Assembly: GCA_036897445.1 (NCBI GenBank)
Contig: JAYMTL010000001.1
Span: 339,198 to 403,197 of the forward strand
Length of the DNA stretch: 64,000 bases
Source: Pelargonium tetragonum
Taxonomy: Eukaryota > Streptophyta > Magnoliopsida > Geraniales > Geraniaceae
Reading direction: 5' to 3'
A program made the translations under genes and the position numbers. Of this stretch, positions 9,841 through 22,300 are shown one piece after another; the first letter of the stretch is position 1, and each line of letters opens with the position of its first letter. A model generated the notes under the pieces. It worked only from the letters and a program-made list of their open reading frames with translations. It did not search any database and had not been told where the DNA came from.

Positions 9841-12800
9841 TTTTCCTTCCCGATCTAGGTAAGTGTAATAAGTCACAACACAAAGGGTACTCGCTCAACT
9901 AACTAATAAGAATTCTTTCCCTTACTGTTAGGATAACACTTTAAGCTGTTTAGTACATTGAACTCATTTAATTTAACTTACGTCGGATTTCCCTTTTCAT
10001 TATTATCCGGACTAGCAAAACCAGATTAGAATTTAATACTATTTATCTATTTATTGAGATCCTAAAAGCTGGATAGACAAATCCTTAATTACATTACCTT
10101 TCTTGTTCAGAAGCTTAATGCCTAAGGAATTGGATCTACCTCAAACCCAAAGAATCTTTTTCCATTAGCTACACAATTCCTAAAGCTACAAAGTTCTTAG
10201 AGTCCCTCTAAATGAAAGTAACCTTCATCATCCTATCAAGCTTTTTCTATAAAGGGGATTTACACAAAAAGTTGTTTGTTTAGTGTCCTGCTTAAAGAAC
10301 CCTTTAAGTTTAGATAAATTCTTGCTTGCCTGTTAAAGGTCTTACGGTGTTTTTTACCATTTAACCCCATTGCAGTATTTCCCCAACTTTAATTATATGG
10401 ACCTCCTTACTTTCTAATTCCTTAAAGCCTATTCTGCCCTAGACTTTTCCTTGTCGATAAAAAAACTCCTTTACTTTTTATGTTTATGGGCTAAAGCTTT
10501 CTTAAAGAAATTTCCAAATATAATATAAGGATTAATAAGAAGAACTAAAGTAAATAACCTTCATTTATATCTTTACTTTTATTCGCTGTTCGACTACCTA
10601 ATTAAGTATTAAGTAAGGTAGTGGTACATTCAACCCTTTTGACATTGAATTTCCTACTTTTAATTTGTGGACTCCGAATAGAAAGCCTTTAACTTGTTCA
10701 GATGATCGGAATACCAAAAGGCAAACTAGTACCTTGGAAATGCTTTTAACCTACCTTAAAGACTAGCAGAGCATAGCTCTGTTAAGTAATTAACTTCCTG
10801 CAGATACAAGAAATAACAAAATTAAGAACTTACTCTTTAAAAGTAAGAGAAAATCCTCTTGTTTTAGTAGCTTATCGTTTTGATTTTCTATAATTCCTTA
10901 CTGGGCCTTGGAACCTTTCACTATGCTTCAGAATTCCCTATTTAATTTACCGGGATCCTAAAAGCATGACATCAAGAAAGTTCCTTTAGAATTAGAAAAC
11001 CTTTGCTTTAACTAAAATACAGATTAGAAAGCAGATAAAACCATTAGCTTTCATTCTATTTTCTCTTTATTTTCCAGAGAACTACAACATTAGAAAACAA
11101 CCTGTTGCTCTTCTTAAACTTACCTTTCTTTATTAAAAAATCAATCCCTATGCCGTTAAAGCTTAAAGAAGAGAAATCCCAGCACCAACAATATAAAGAC
11201 AGACTCTCGCTTCCGAAAAACTTTAACTGAATTTGGCTGGTTCACAAAACGTAAGAATAACTAGAATACAAGCTTATAAGGGTTACTCTTCTATTATCCG
11301 GAATCCGTAAGGAAAGTTTTGAGAGCACAAAAATTAGAAAGAATGGGTGTTAACTCTATATCTAGCCGAACTCATTTTATATTCTTCTGGGCACCTGATT
11401 TGGTTAAACTCATGCTTGTGTAAAGAACCCCCTTTTATTTACGTCTGACACGAATACTACAATATTCTTGATTACCAACTAAAAAAAGGCACCCGCGAAA
11501 CCTTAGAAGTGCGGCATTTCCCAGAGACTGGAAGAGAACTCTATTTATAGTATTATAACCTTATGCTTTTTTAGTAAATCTCTGATATGAAAATATGGTT
11601 GCACCATTTTTGATTTGAAACGCTTTTATGGACACACCAAATCACAATAAACAGCTTACTTAGCCCCGTTCTTTGTACCTTTTTAAAAGTACCCTAGCTG
11701 TAAGAAACTTCTTTGTAGACTGCCGCGTGATTTTTTGAATATACGTAAGTAGGCTCTAAAAAAACAGAAAGTAAATAAATCTATCTTACCCGGACTATAC
11801 TTTAATAACCCTTTACATAGGTATCCTATAATAGGATAGGGGGATTCTATTAAAATCACTGGGACTGTCCCTTTTTATACCCTATTGGATTTCGAGTCGC
11901 GTTCTTTCTTCTTTGCAGTACCCTCTCTAGTAAATTAACCCATAGCCGTAGAAAGAAAGTAAGCTGAATAGTAAAGCCTGTTATGAAAAAAATCTAAACC
12001 CTAATTTAGAGGAGAACTGCAAGAGTTTTTCAGCACCCCGGTCCTATCAACTTTAACAAAATCCTCATATAAAATCTTTCCAACTTTTAGATATATCCCT
12101 TCCTAGATTAAATACTCTAGACAAGACAATTGGGTACCCCTTTTATTTAGAAAGATAAATAGAGTACTTCCTTTATCAGTATCCTGAAATTAAAAGCGAT
12201 CCTACATATTATGCCCAAAATGAAGCTAAGCTAGATCGCAGTTAAGAATTTTCTATTTTTAGTATAGTTTTCTATCTCAAACAAGACTCACAAAGCTTAT
12301 AATCGAGGAGCCCTCGTCTATATTTAACTATTTAAAGAGGGAATTAATACGTCACAAGGGATACTCACTCGAAAAGGGTCCCTATTCTTTATACAAAGTC
12401 GCGTGTTAAAGATATATTATCTGGGATATCGGAACCCTTACTATATTCTTAAGGGGCTTGCAATCTTTCAGTAATTTGAAACTAACGTTATTTAAGACTC
12501 GCTATAAAACCCGGTATTAAGACTTTTTTATTTTATAGGGCACCCTCTAAGGCCCTAGGATTACAACAAAAATTATTACATGGATCCTTGGCGTAGCTAA
12601 CATAGTCTTTTTTTCTTCTTATGGATCTCTTAAAAAAGATACCTATTTGTTAGGAAACCCCTGTCTGAAAAGTGCTTCTCGCCCGGACCTTAGTAACCAT
12701 ACTTCTATTCTTAAAACTACTAAACACTTAACAAACGCAACTAAAGTCCCGATTATGAAATCGATAAAACAATGAAGTAACCCGAATGGACTGAAAAGTA

Positions 12801-15800
12801 ACCATAACCTAGGGAGAGCCTTTTTTAAAGAAGCTATAGCTGCACGTAAATACTCTTGTTTATACTATAATTTCCTTCTAAGAAGAGAGCTAGAACTTGT
12901 AACTGCTAAGGCTCTTTTAGGATCTTTTGTCTGCGTTAAACCTATCTAATTGTTGAAAAGGATATCCCCTTGGACAAGCAGAGGTCGGTATCAAAGAAAT
13001 ATAGCTATTACCTTAAAGATCTTCTTTTTTGTTAATTTAGTCTTGGCAAATTAAAGCAAGGAATTTCTTATCATTTTGTAGGTCTCGAAAAATAACGAGT
13101 AAATAAATATAAGTAACCAAAAAAAAAACTGAAGTCAATTTACATATGCTTGGGTTAAGAATACTTGGATACTCCAGTTGCACTCCACACAACCTTAATT
13201 TGGTTGAACTCAGAATCTCTTAGTATGATATGATATCGCTGGAAAAATAAAAAAGCGGATTCTGTAATAAGTATAAAAATTAGAAAATTTGCCCCAGAAT
13301 AGAATTATAATAAGAAATTTGCTCTTTAGTAATTGTATTCGCCCTAAAACTTGTCTAAACGGTTATCTTTCTTTCAAAAGCGACTATCCACTAAGAGTGC
13401 TTTTTAAAACTTCCCCAAGGGGAGATTCTCCTTATTAAAAAAGGTTCCGCCCAGTAAAAATATTATATTACACTTGCCTAAGGATGAATATGCTATGCCT
13501 TAACCTTAAGACGGCTACCCAAAGATTTGTTTGGTGAGACTTTTGTACACTAAAGTAATATATTCTAAAGAAATTGAACAACATGGCAGAGGCTAAAAAC
13601 TCAGAGCTATGCTTTTTTAGAAGAGAGGCTAAGCCATAGACAAGGGCCCCGAAAGAAGCACAAAATCCTAGTAATTAAAAGACTTTAGAGTAGAGACTTT
13701 CTGGGCAAACCGAAGGGGTAAGGTATCCTCGGGGTCAAAGTGTGCATAAATTTCAAATATTGGGACCCAACCTAGGAAAACCCGTAACAAAAAAAAGTTC
13801 CAAAAGAAGGCTAAGTGCTGTGCTATAATCAAGCGAATTTTAGAGCTTATTTGGCCATAATTGGCACATAAGGGGTTATATCTCTTTTACAAAAAATACG
13901 CATTATAAAGTTTTTAACTCTAGATATTTCTATCTGAAACTAAAAGCCTGGGTCGGTTTGTTTAGACGTGTTATTAGGACACCCTCGGCTTAGATATGTT
14001 ATTTTATTATAGTACTGGGCATTGTCCGGATATTTCTGTATCAGATTAATTTAATAATTTAATGCGTCTAACACTCTAATACAAACAAGAGTTAAGGCCT
14101 TAGCTCTCTGCTTAGAGAGTCGGTATTACTCAAGGGTCACGCTTAAGGTTTAAGTAAGGGGTCATTTTCTTTATAGAACTCTGCAATCTTACAAAGTTTA
14201 GGAAATCCAGTATTAAAAACTAGAGTAAATATAACTAGGTATAGGTAATTTAGGGTTTGACGTAGAAAAGAGATACAAGCTTTTAAAACGTTAAGTAAAG
14301 TAATTGCGCTTCAAGGGAACAACTAAGTTATGTCTAGGATATATTCTTTAGAATTTCAAAATGAAAGTCTCTAAAGATAAAAACCAAAAGAAGCTATCTT
14401 AAATGAAAAGCGCTCCCTTACGGGTTGGCTCGGAAAAAGTCACTTTTATTAGACGGAAGGGGCCCTAAGGGACACTTGCCTTAGCTATCCTTTAATGAAC
14501 TTAGAGCTTATAGGTAGCTCAATTTTTAGTTAAATATATCCGGCAAAAGTACTCCTTTGGTATCATAGGGTTCTTTTTTTTGAGTTAGAAATATATATAG
14601 GGATTTCGTGTAATGCACTCTTAGCTAGTATATAAAGGGTACCTTTCCTAAATTTACTGTAGACAAAGTACTGAAATGGATTCCCATTGGATTTCTTTTT
14701 TAGAAAGAAAGTTCCCTTAATTCTTGTATCAAAAAAATATAGTTAAGTCCTAAGTATGTTTAGTATTTACCGTTAAACCCCAATTAGCTACCCTACGTAT
14801 TGTAGATTTTCCTAAAAAGACCAAAAACTTAAAGGGGGACATAAAAATTCCTTTTTGTCTCCAGGGTATTGCCTTTTAGGATTTCTTAGAATATTTAAAT
14901 TTCATTTTAATATAGAGTACTCCTCTAAAACAAAGAAGACACTATAAGCCCTAATTCCCTGCGGCTAAGACTTTCTTCTTTCTTGGAACTTCTTGATATT
15001 CCTTTATGCGAAGCGATCTCTAAGAAGCGAAACTCCCCTTAATTAAAATTGACTTCATTTACAACAATCCCAAAGTAGTAGAGGGCCTCGCTATAAACTA
15101 TAAATGAAAACTGCCTAGACCGAAGCTGCTAATTACAACTCTTTTAACCCGTTTTATAGAAATAATTGATCAATAGCCGCATTTCAAGAGTCGGTCATAA
15201 AAGTTTGACTTAGACAACTTCAACCGCGAAGGTTTACTCTTGCTTTCCTAAGTGATCCGGGATTTTAACCTTTTCTGTTTCCCAATACCTAGAATAAAAA
15301 GTTTATTAAAAAGAATTTTAAACTGCTCCCTTTATTAGAAACTTTCAAAGTCGTAAGTAACACAAAAAAGAACCCCGTTTAGACCCCTGAATATAGAATT
15401 AAGGAAATCCCGACCCAAGTTTGACTTAGTTATAGAATTCCCTGCGAAAAGCTAAGAATGCCTGAATGTACAGTTTACCTTTTACTTTAAACTTCTAAAT
15501 GCCTTAACATCTCTTTAATCCGATATAGGAACCAGGACACCTAGGACAAAAACCCAAGATGGGAACACAACAGCAATCCGCTACTTTTCATCTTTCTTTA
15601 GCCCTTTTTGTTATCCTAAACCCCGGCTTTACCAGTATTACGAATGTAAGAGTCCTTTATTAACAAGTCCTTACTACTAAAAAAGAAACTAGGGCTTTTT
15701 AACGAAAGATTTAAAGATTTTTAGGTTTTATTTACTTAAATGAGCAGCTACCTCTTATAAGGACTCAGGCAGGTATAATCCCAGGGGCTCCCTTAAGATT

Positions 15801-16840
15801 TAATAAAAACGTTGAACCACAAGTTCAACAAGGTGCGAGGTTATACCCTATAATCAATCCGGGTTTTTAGAGATTCGCATAGTATTTTCCTTAACTTGCT
15901 AGAAGTCTTGGGTATATACTTCGTAGAACCCCGCTTTTATAAATCGAGCGTTTAAGAATAAAAAAAAGCTTAATGCCTTTAATCTGATCAGAGGGTGCTA
16001 ATTCTCTCTTTTTTGAACCCCGAAAATACTACGAGTTTAGTCCCTATAGTTTTATTAGTGGTTAAAAACCCCATTCTATAATATGAGCCCCAAAAAAACC
16101 TAGAGAAATAATGAAATTCGGAAATGTAGAATTAAACGACACTTTAAACTTAAATTTAATAAGAGAGCCCATATGTCTAAAAAACTTTGTAGATTTACCC
16201 CTAAAAAAGGCCTTGTTTCTGTATATAGGAACCTCTTTGCTATAATTTTTGTAAGTAGTTTAAGATTTTATTGAGTTGCCCGAAAGGTACCCCTTTTATT
16301 AAAAAAAACCTGGGCTGGATCTTAATACAGCAGTAGCAAGTAAAACAAAGTACCAGCAGCTTTTCTAAAAGCGGATTTCTAGTGAAATTACATGGGTTCC
16401 TTTACAATAAGTTTCTAATAGATCCATCCTAGTAGAGTCCTTTTTTGTACTACTCAAAAAGGAGATTCTTGCCCAGTTCCCTTAGTCTTAGGTCTTGAGT
16501 ACTGGTGAGTTAAGGAAAGAAATTCTAGAATAAAGTCTCAAGATAGACCCATCACTTTTCTCATTCCACATTTACAAGAGGGAAAAATGACTTAGACTTC
16601 TAGTTCTAGTTAAGTTATAAATAGAAATGACAATAAGGAAAACAAAAGGACTCCTCACTTTAATTTCCTGTAAAAGATAAAGTAAATAGATTTACAAACG
16701 AATTAGAATATTCCCAAAGTTCTTTTCTGGAGTGCCTTTTATCTGCAGTTTGGGTACCTATTAAGGTAAGGTTTTACATTTGAGCTATTTAACGCCCGTT
16801 TAAATATTTTTTATTGCTTACTTTTTTTGAGAAATAAAGA
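9841..16840. other. Gene-free A+T-rich background
   Basis: No started frame reaches 60 codons on either strand. The block holds the first exact copy of the dispersed 14-mer at 10085 and a 7-bp inverted repeat at 11822-11838 (TATCCTA, three bases, TAGGATA). I see no RNA gene and no sign of operon-like organisation. The texture is the same as in 1-9040. Confidence 0.6.
10085..10099 (+). repeat. Dispersed element copy 1 (TTAATTACATTACCT)
   Basis: An exact copy of the 15-base form of the dispersed word. The bases before it (CC) and after it (TTCTTG) are not shared with all other copies, so the conserved unit seems limited to these 15 bases. Confidence 0.65.
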
Positions 16841-17102
16841 ATCAAAGGGGAATACCGGTATAGCTCCAAAGGACTATTACATTCATTAATAAGACCCTAT
16901 CCTCCATACTGATAAAAGAAGCATAGGGCAAGAGAGATACAGCTTAACAAGGAATATCTATACTATTATACAATTTTATACTATCCAATACATCTAGCTA
17001 CAATACAATAATGCAATTTAAACACTACAAGGAATACATATCTATAGTACAGTAAGAAAAGTCTCCCTCTATAAGCGTACTGTTACTCCTTGCTACTCCT
17101 AA

Positions 17103-17222
17103 GCAACCGGCTACACTCTTGCTATTGCTCTAGCTTCTGTTCCTGTTAAGTCAATCAAGTCCGGTAAGTCAGATAAGTCAACTAGGTCAATTAAGAAAAC
17201 AGCTAAGTCTAGGTCGGATAGG
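17103..17222 (+). pseudogene. Relic frame with Lys-Ser-x repeats (island B)
   Basis: Forty open codons between TAA at 17100 and TAA at 17223. The first third is small and hydrophobic (Y-T-L-A-I-A-L-A-S-V-P-V) and the rest is strongly basic, built of K-S-x triplets: K-S-I, K-S-G, K-S-D, K-S-T, then R-S-I-K-K-T-A-K-S-R-S-D-R. After the stop the same frame stays basic (K-S-K-S-R-K-K). A Lys/Ser-rich tail of this kind is typical of nucleic-acid-binding proteins, but no domain can be named. Because the DNA has an exact 9-base period here, the peptide may simply reflect a tandem repeat rather than a gene. Confidence 0.25.
17148..17188 (+). repeat. 9-base-period short tandem repeat
   Basis: The pentamer AAGTC starts at 17148, 17157, 17166 and 17175, and AGGTC follows at 17184, a strict 9-base spacing with variable bases between. 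Further AAGTC and AGGTC copies at 17205 and 17211 are off this spacing but keep the same reading frame. In frame the unit is Lys-Ser-x. This is a degenerate minisatellite. Confidence 0.7.
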
Positions 17223-17340
17223 TAACATAAATCAAAGTCAAGAAAGAAGTAAAACAATTAAGAAAAAAGAAGAAAATCCAGGTTTGGGGTATTATAATGT
17301 AATAACGTACTAGAAAGACTCAACCTCCTTTCCTGGCGTG

Positions 17341-19130
17341 TCAGTCGGTAACATAGACTCTTCCTAAACCTTATTTAGTTTCCGCTGTTGATAAAAACAA
17401 AAGAAAGAGGTATTAAAGTCGTACAATCTTAAACACCTATCCTTTTTTTATCTATTCTAATAATCCATATACTGATAACTGATTAATAGATAAAGAGGCA
17501 AAAATCACTCTTATAGAATACTTATCTTCCTCCTTACAAGCTTCCAAGAAAGAGGTTGCCTGCTCCTATGATTTCGGGTTTAAGTAAGAGGGCTCTTAAT
17601 ATAAGGTAAGAGGATTCCTGGTAAGTAAATGAGCTTGGTTTAACAAAAAAAGAAGCTTTTCTCCGAGTTCTTGCTTTTGGGAAGTTAACCTCAAATTTGT
17701 AAGAGTTATCGAGGAGAGTTTTGACTCTATTACTGGGGCAAGCCTTAGGGGTTTGTTATATAAAATAAACGGTAGTCCAAACTACGGGCATAAAAAGGCT
17801 CTCTATTTTATTAAATGGACACTTGTTTCGAGAGGTGTGGCTAGATCTCAAGGTTTTTTCATAAAGTAAATCTTTAAAAGGCTTTCAAATTCTTAGGGGG
17901 AGATAATACCGTTATATTAAAGAAAGCTATCTTATTCCTCAAGTTTTTTTGCTTTTTATACACACCACAGGGGCATTAAGAGCTCTACCTAGTGAATTTA
18001 AATATGGAGTTTTCTGCTCTGTGATAGCATATAGGGAATCCCGCAAACACCGGGTTATTGGGAATAAAAGTAAAGTAGGACAAACAAAATAGAGTTATAC
18101 CCCTCGTCTTGCTTTCTTTCCCTCCTCCACTAAATCAAAACAAGATATAGTTTATAGTAAAAGTTAAGATAAAGGGCCCTTACCGAAATAGACCTTGTTA
18201 ATCATAGATTTCTCAAGGATAGAAGAGGCTGAATCCGAAGCTTTTTGCTAGAGAATTTTGAATTACTAGGGCCCCTTACTAAAAAGTGTTAAAAGAATTT
18301 CTATAACTAATCTGAATAGAATATTGAGGGAATATTTATAGAAACGAAATTAGCAAGGCCAGCTATATATAACTCTTCCTTAAACTTAAAGGGAACTGAA
18401 GCTTTCAATATAGAGTAAAGATTTGACCCCTTTTTTAGGTCCCCACCTTTAAATTAGTTCCTATCTTTCTTTTGTTGAAGAATTGAGAGGCAGGCCCTTT
18501 TTGTTTTTAAGTTATAGCTTTTTCAAGCTAAAAATAAAAGCCTAGAAGTACTAGGGGTTGAGGGGTATTCATAAGTTTGTGTCTTAGGCGGGTTCTCGTC
18601 TGGCAGGCAGTCAATCTTTATTAAAAGGGATTCCCTAGGGTATTCTTAGTATTTGAATTTCTTTTCATTTTTGTGGTTCCTACGCCAAGCTAGAGTTGCA
18701 AAGGTCTCCGATCTAGAACTAGAGTCTTGTAAATATCTCTAGAAGTCTTGGTCAAGTAATACTCAAAAAAGCTTCGGATTTCACTTAAACTCTCTACGAG
18801 AACTCCGGGGTTTCTGGGCGCGATAAGAAGGTTAAGTTTCAATTTTTTGTAATAGCATATTTCTAGGAAGAGTAGGGAGACCTTAGGTTTCTAGTTGACT
18901 AAAAGTTTACGGGGGTGTCAACGAACTTACTTCTAGGCATTCTAGCAGGGGTTCCTAGTAATAAAGAGCTACTCTAACAAACAGGATTTAGAAAATCTTA
19001 TATATATATATATATATATATCTGGCTTATATACGCTTAAAACTCTATAGAGATAAAAAAGAGCCCGCAGGTTTGTTACCGGAGTTACCTAATTGGATTT
19101 ACCGCTTCAACTTGTACCTTAAAACTTTAC
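17341..19130. other. Gene-free background with (TA)n
   Basis: No stop-free started frame reaches 60 codons. The block carries the (TA)11 run at 18999. The frame of island B continues through it to 18653 without TGA, but with many TAA/TAG and without clear three-base periodicity, so I do not call a gene. Confidence 0.55.
18999..19021. repeat. (TA)11 microsatellite
   Basis: Eleven perfect TA units followed by T. This is the longest simple repeat in the window. A second, shorter TA run lies about 200 bases downstream near 19218-19229. Such runs are common in eukaryotic nuclear and organellar spacer DNA. Confidence 0.9.
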
Positions 19131-19330
19131 TTTACAATAGAGAACTCTAGAATTGTTAGTATGTTACTCTTCTTAATACCCTTACCTCTACCTGTCTTGA
19201 TAGCTAGTATGGTATTCTATATATATATAATAGTTCTTATATTCCTATGTTTTGTATTAGTCTTTATAAATTTCTCGTAATATATAGAGAAATATCTAGA
19301 TAATAGTGAATAGTCTTAGTAGTTGTTCCA
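19131..19330 (-). other. Compositional island C
   Basis: A short pyrimidine-rich (plus strand) stretch whose minus strand reads L-A-I-K-T-G-R-G-K-G-I-K-K-S-N-I-L before a TAA. This matches the basic, Gly-Ile-containing style of the other islands. The plus-strand frame is a run of Leu/Ile/Val/Pro, which is simply the complement of a Lys/Arg-rich strand. The edges are uncertain and the piece is too short to identify. Confidence 0.25.
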
Positions 19331-22300
19331 TAAGCATAAGAGAGGAAGCGAGAGGGCTTATTAAAAAGAAAATCTACTAGGCAAGATAGAAACTGAGCAG
19401 GCTATTTCCTTGAGTCTGGTACCATCATAAGAAAAACTCTAATTAGGTAATAGCTAGCCTAACCTTATATAAACTTTTCTTTTCCGCATTAACCGAAGTT
19501 GATAGCAGGGTCATCCTGAACTTTTACAGGCTGTAGTAAGAATTCCTTAATAGATAACGTAAAGCTCTTTGGAACTTTTATAGAGTGAGTAGCACCTGTT
19601 TTCCTAATTAACATTTAGAGATATGGATATCTACGCAGGTTGAATCGGGATAGAGGTAGGAATACAGAAATACTATAAAGCAGACAGAGGAAAAATTCAC
19701 TACTTGATCAAGTTATAGACTCGAATATTCAAGTGTTCAAACTTACGAGCTTTTAGGAATAAACACATTGTAACCTTATACTTTTTAGTCCTTAAGCCGG
19801 CTGTATAGTATTTAATAAGGAATAAGGAAGGGTTTACAGTCTTGCTCAAGGAGGGTATCCTGTGCTGAACAAAGCCCTGAATCTAGAAGAGCTTACTATA
19901 ACTGTAATTACAATTTACTAGATCGGAAAAGTAGAATTAGAGTAGGGGTGGTAGAATGTTTAAAAGGTACAGATTCGTATTTAAGTTAAGAAAGTGCCTA
20001 TAAGCTGCTAGGAATTAAAGAATATATTTAAAGAAAGGAATTATCCTAAGGTTTAGGCGGGCGGCCCAGTACTTCTAGGATTGAGATCTTACGGGCACTA
20101 TAATTTCCCTATTTCATTTTATAAGAGGTCTCTTTGGGGCATAACGAGCTTCCCTTTTTACACCTTTAGACACGAGACATAAGGTTGCAAATGTTTAGGA
20201 TTTGTGGAAGATCTTAAGGGTAGTCTTTTAGAGCTCCTAAGGATACCCCTATTAGTTTAGTACACGGAAGTCCTCTAGTAGGAGAGTGGGTAAAACATGC
20301 TAGCTATTTTGTAAGGGGGAAATTTCAACGTAAAATAGGCAAGAGTCTAACGTGAGATTTGAACTAATTGACCAAGGTAGCACCTAGATTTCCAAGCAAG
20401 TAAAACAGTAATACAAACAAGATACTAGTTGAATTTAGAATAGGTGTTGTAAAAAGAGTAACCTTTTGGGTTTTTGGGGTCTTACTTTCGTATAAAAGGA
20501 AACACGGAAGTTTTAAATCATTAATTTTAAGGATTTTCTTTCACATATACACATATACATATAAAGTGGACGAAACGCGGAAAAGGAAATAGAAAGAATC
20601 TCGGCTAGAATCGGTAGGTAGACTCTTGGATTATAATAACTTAATTGAATTAAGTAAGCATCTTTTTAATAGTCATATAGATGAAAGATAGTTTTTGCTA
20701 CAATAAACAAAAGAGGTTTTTTTATTAAACTAATGTTAACTTGAGTTAAGTTCTTATACATACAGAAGTTTGACTTTAGAAGTTCCGTAACTAAAAGTGG
20801 AACTCCTAGACCTGTCTAGATGAGCCTTAAAGCCCGAAGAATTTGTATCAATCCTTAAAAATTTGTAGGCATTTTTTTATACCTTACACAGATAATTTGA
20901 ATGGAACCCTCTTTTAAGACTTATTACTTACTTGTGAGAAAAGAAGAAAGAGTCTTGCTGCTAGTTAAAACCTTTTTGAAATTACTTTTAATTAAGTAAC
21001 CCTATTAGATAAGGGATAAGATTCTCCGACTAAGGGAAACTCTAACTTCCCTGTATCCTAGCCTTCCTCATTGGGTATTAAAATACTCTACCCGAAACCT
21101 CACTTGGCTTTACGGATAAGCCTATTAACTACAATTCCTAAATAAAAAGGCACTGACTTCTTAATTTTTATAAAATTCCTCCCGCGGGCAAAGGGTTAAT
21201 AGGTTTTAAGAGGAACCCTACAAAAAAACTTTTTAGCTTCATGCTTTTAATTGTTTATCAGAAAGAAGTAACTAAAGACTCTAATACAAGAAAAAGTGGT
21301 AACGCGTTGCTATAGTTTTAGGTTTTTGAACCTGTGGCTTCCTTATATGGAGTTCTTGGTTATATACCACGAGAGTCGTTTACATCTTTAAGATATAAGG
21401 ACAGGGTTCCGGGGTTTTGAAACCCGCATTTTTTATTTCAAAAAGGAATTTTATTTTACTCACGTCACACATTAGGAGCAATATTTTGCCCGGGATCCCT
21501 TAACTGTGCCCTTATTATAAAGTATGCTCGCCCCTTAAGGTATTTTGCACAAAAAAATATACTGGGAGTTCCCTCTGTTTTAACCAAACAGTATCGTTGC
21601 TTTTGGAGACACATACTTTAGCTCTTAGTACTTCAAAAAAGGGAGGTTACCTGCTGCTCTTTAATCAATAGAAATTCAAATCATATAGCTTCAGTTTAGA
21701 CACCATAAAAAGGTAGTGACAGGTTTTATGTTTAGTTTCAATCTTTTTAAAAAAGCTCCTACATAGGGCTTAAATAGATTAGATAACTAGTATTTTATTA
21801 CTGGGGTTTACTTTTTGTTGATTATCCAGAGAAACCTTAATTGGATTCCTATCTATATAATTAGGACTCCTTTTGACAAAGCGGAAGTGCTTAAATTAAT
21901 TACCCTTAGCTTTATTTGACATCCGTCCTCTTTAGAAGAAAAAAGGACACCTTTTGACACCCTGTTTCCTTTATTTAGGTATCCCCAGCGTTTAGGGCGG
22001 GTTTTTTTCTAGATTCTGCTGTTGTAAATTAACAAATATTGGAAAAGGGTTCAAAATTCTTGGGTTTTGGGTATAACTTTTACCTTATACAAAATTTTAT
22101 TCTAAGGTCTTGCTCTTGTCATACCTCTTCGATATCCCTTCTGAGTACAGGGAAGTCTAAAAAAACAAAGATATCGTATGCCATTCTAGGATTCTGAATT
22201 AGAGTGGGCTTGAAATAAGGCTCCCGATTTATACGTTATATACTTCGCTTACTTATTTCGTCATAAGAGATCTCTCTGGAGTATCCTGTTATTTCTAAGA

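Larger units (their letters stand above)
16841..17340 (+). other. Compositional island B
   Basis: The background gives way to sequence with long pyrimidine/purine alternations (repeated TACAAT, CTATAC) and then to a Lys/Ser-coding short repeat. On the plus strand one frame can be followed across the island with only TAA/TAG interruptions. It includes P-K-D-Y-Y-I-H early, D-P-I-L-H-T-D-K-R-S-I-G-Q-E-R-Y-S just after, and V-R-K-V-S-L-Y-K-R-T-V-T-P-C before the Lys-Ser repeat. The edges are approximate. I interpret it as a decayed coding fragment of unknown family. Confidence 0.35.

Noticed and set aside
16509-18653. A 715-codon stretch without TGA in the frame of the Lys-Ser repeat, suggesting a recoded gene.
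   Set aside because: With the observed TGA density the longest TGA-free run expected over six frames of 64 kb is about this length. Codon-position bias in the part I counted is slight and not significant, and TAA/TAG are as common as in background.
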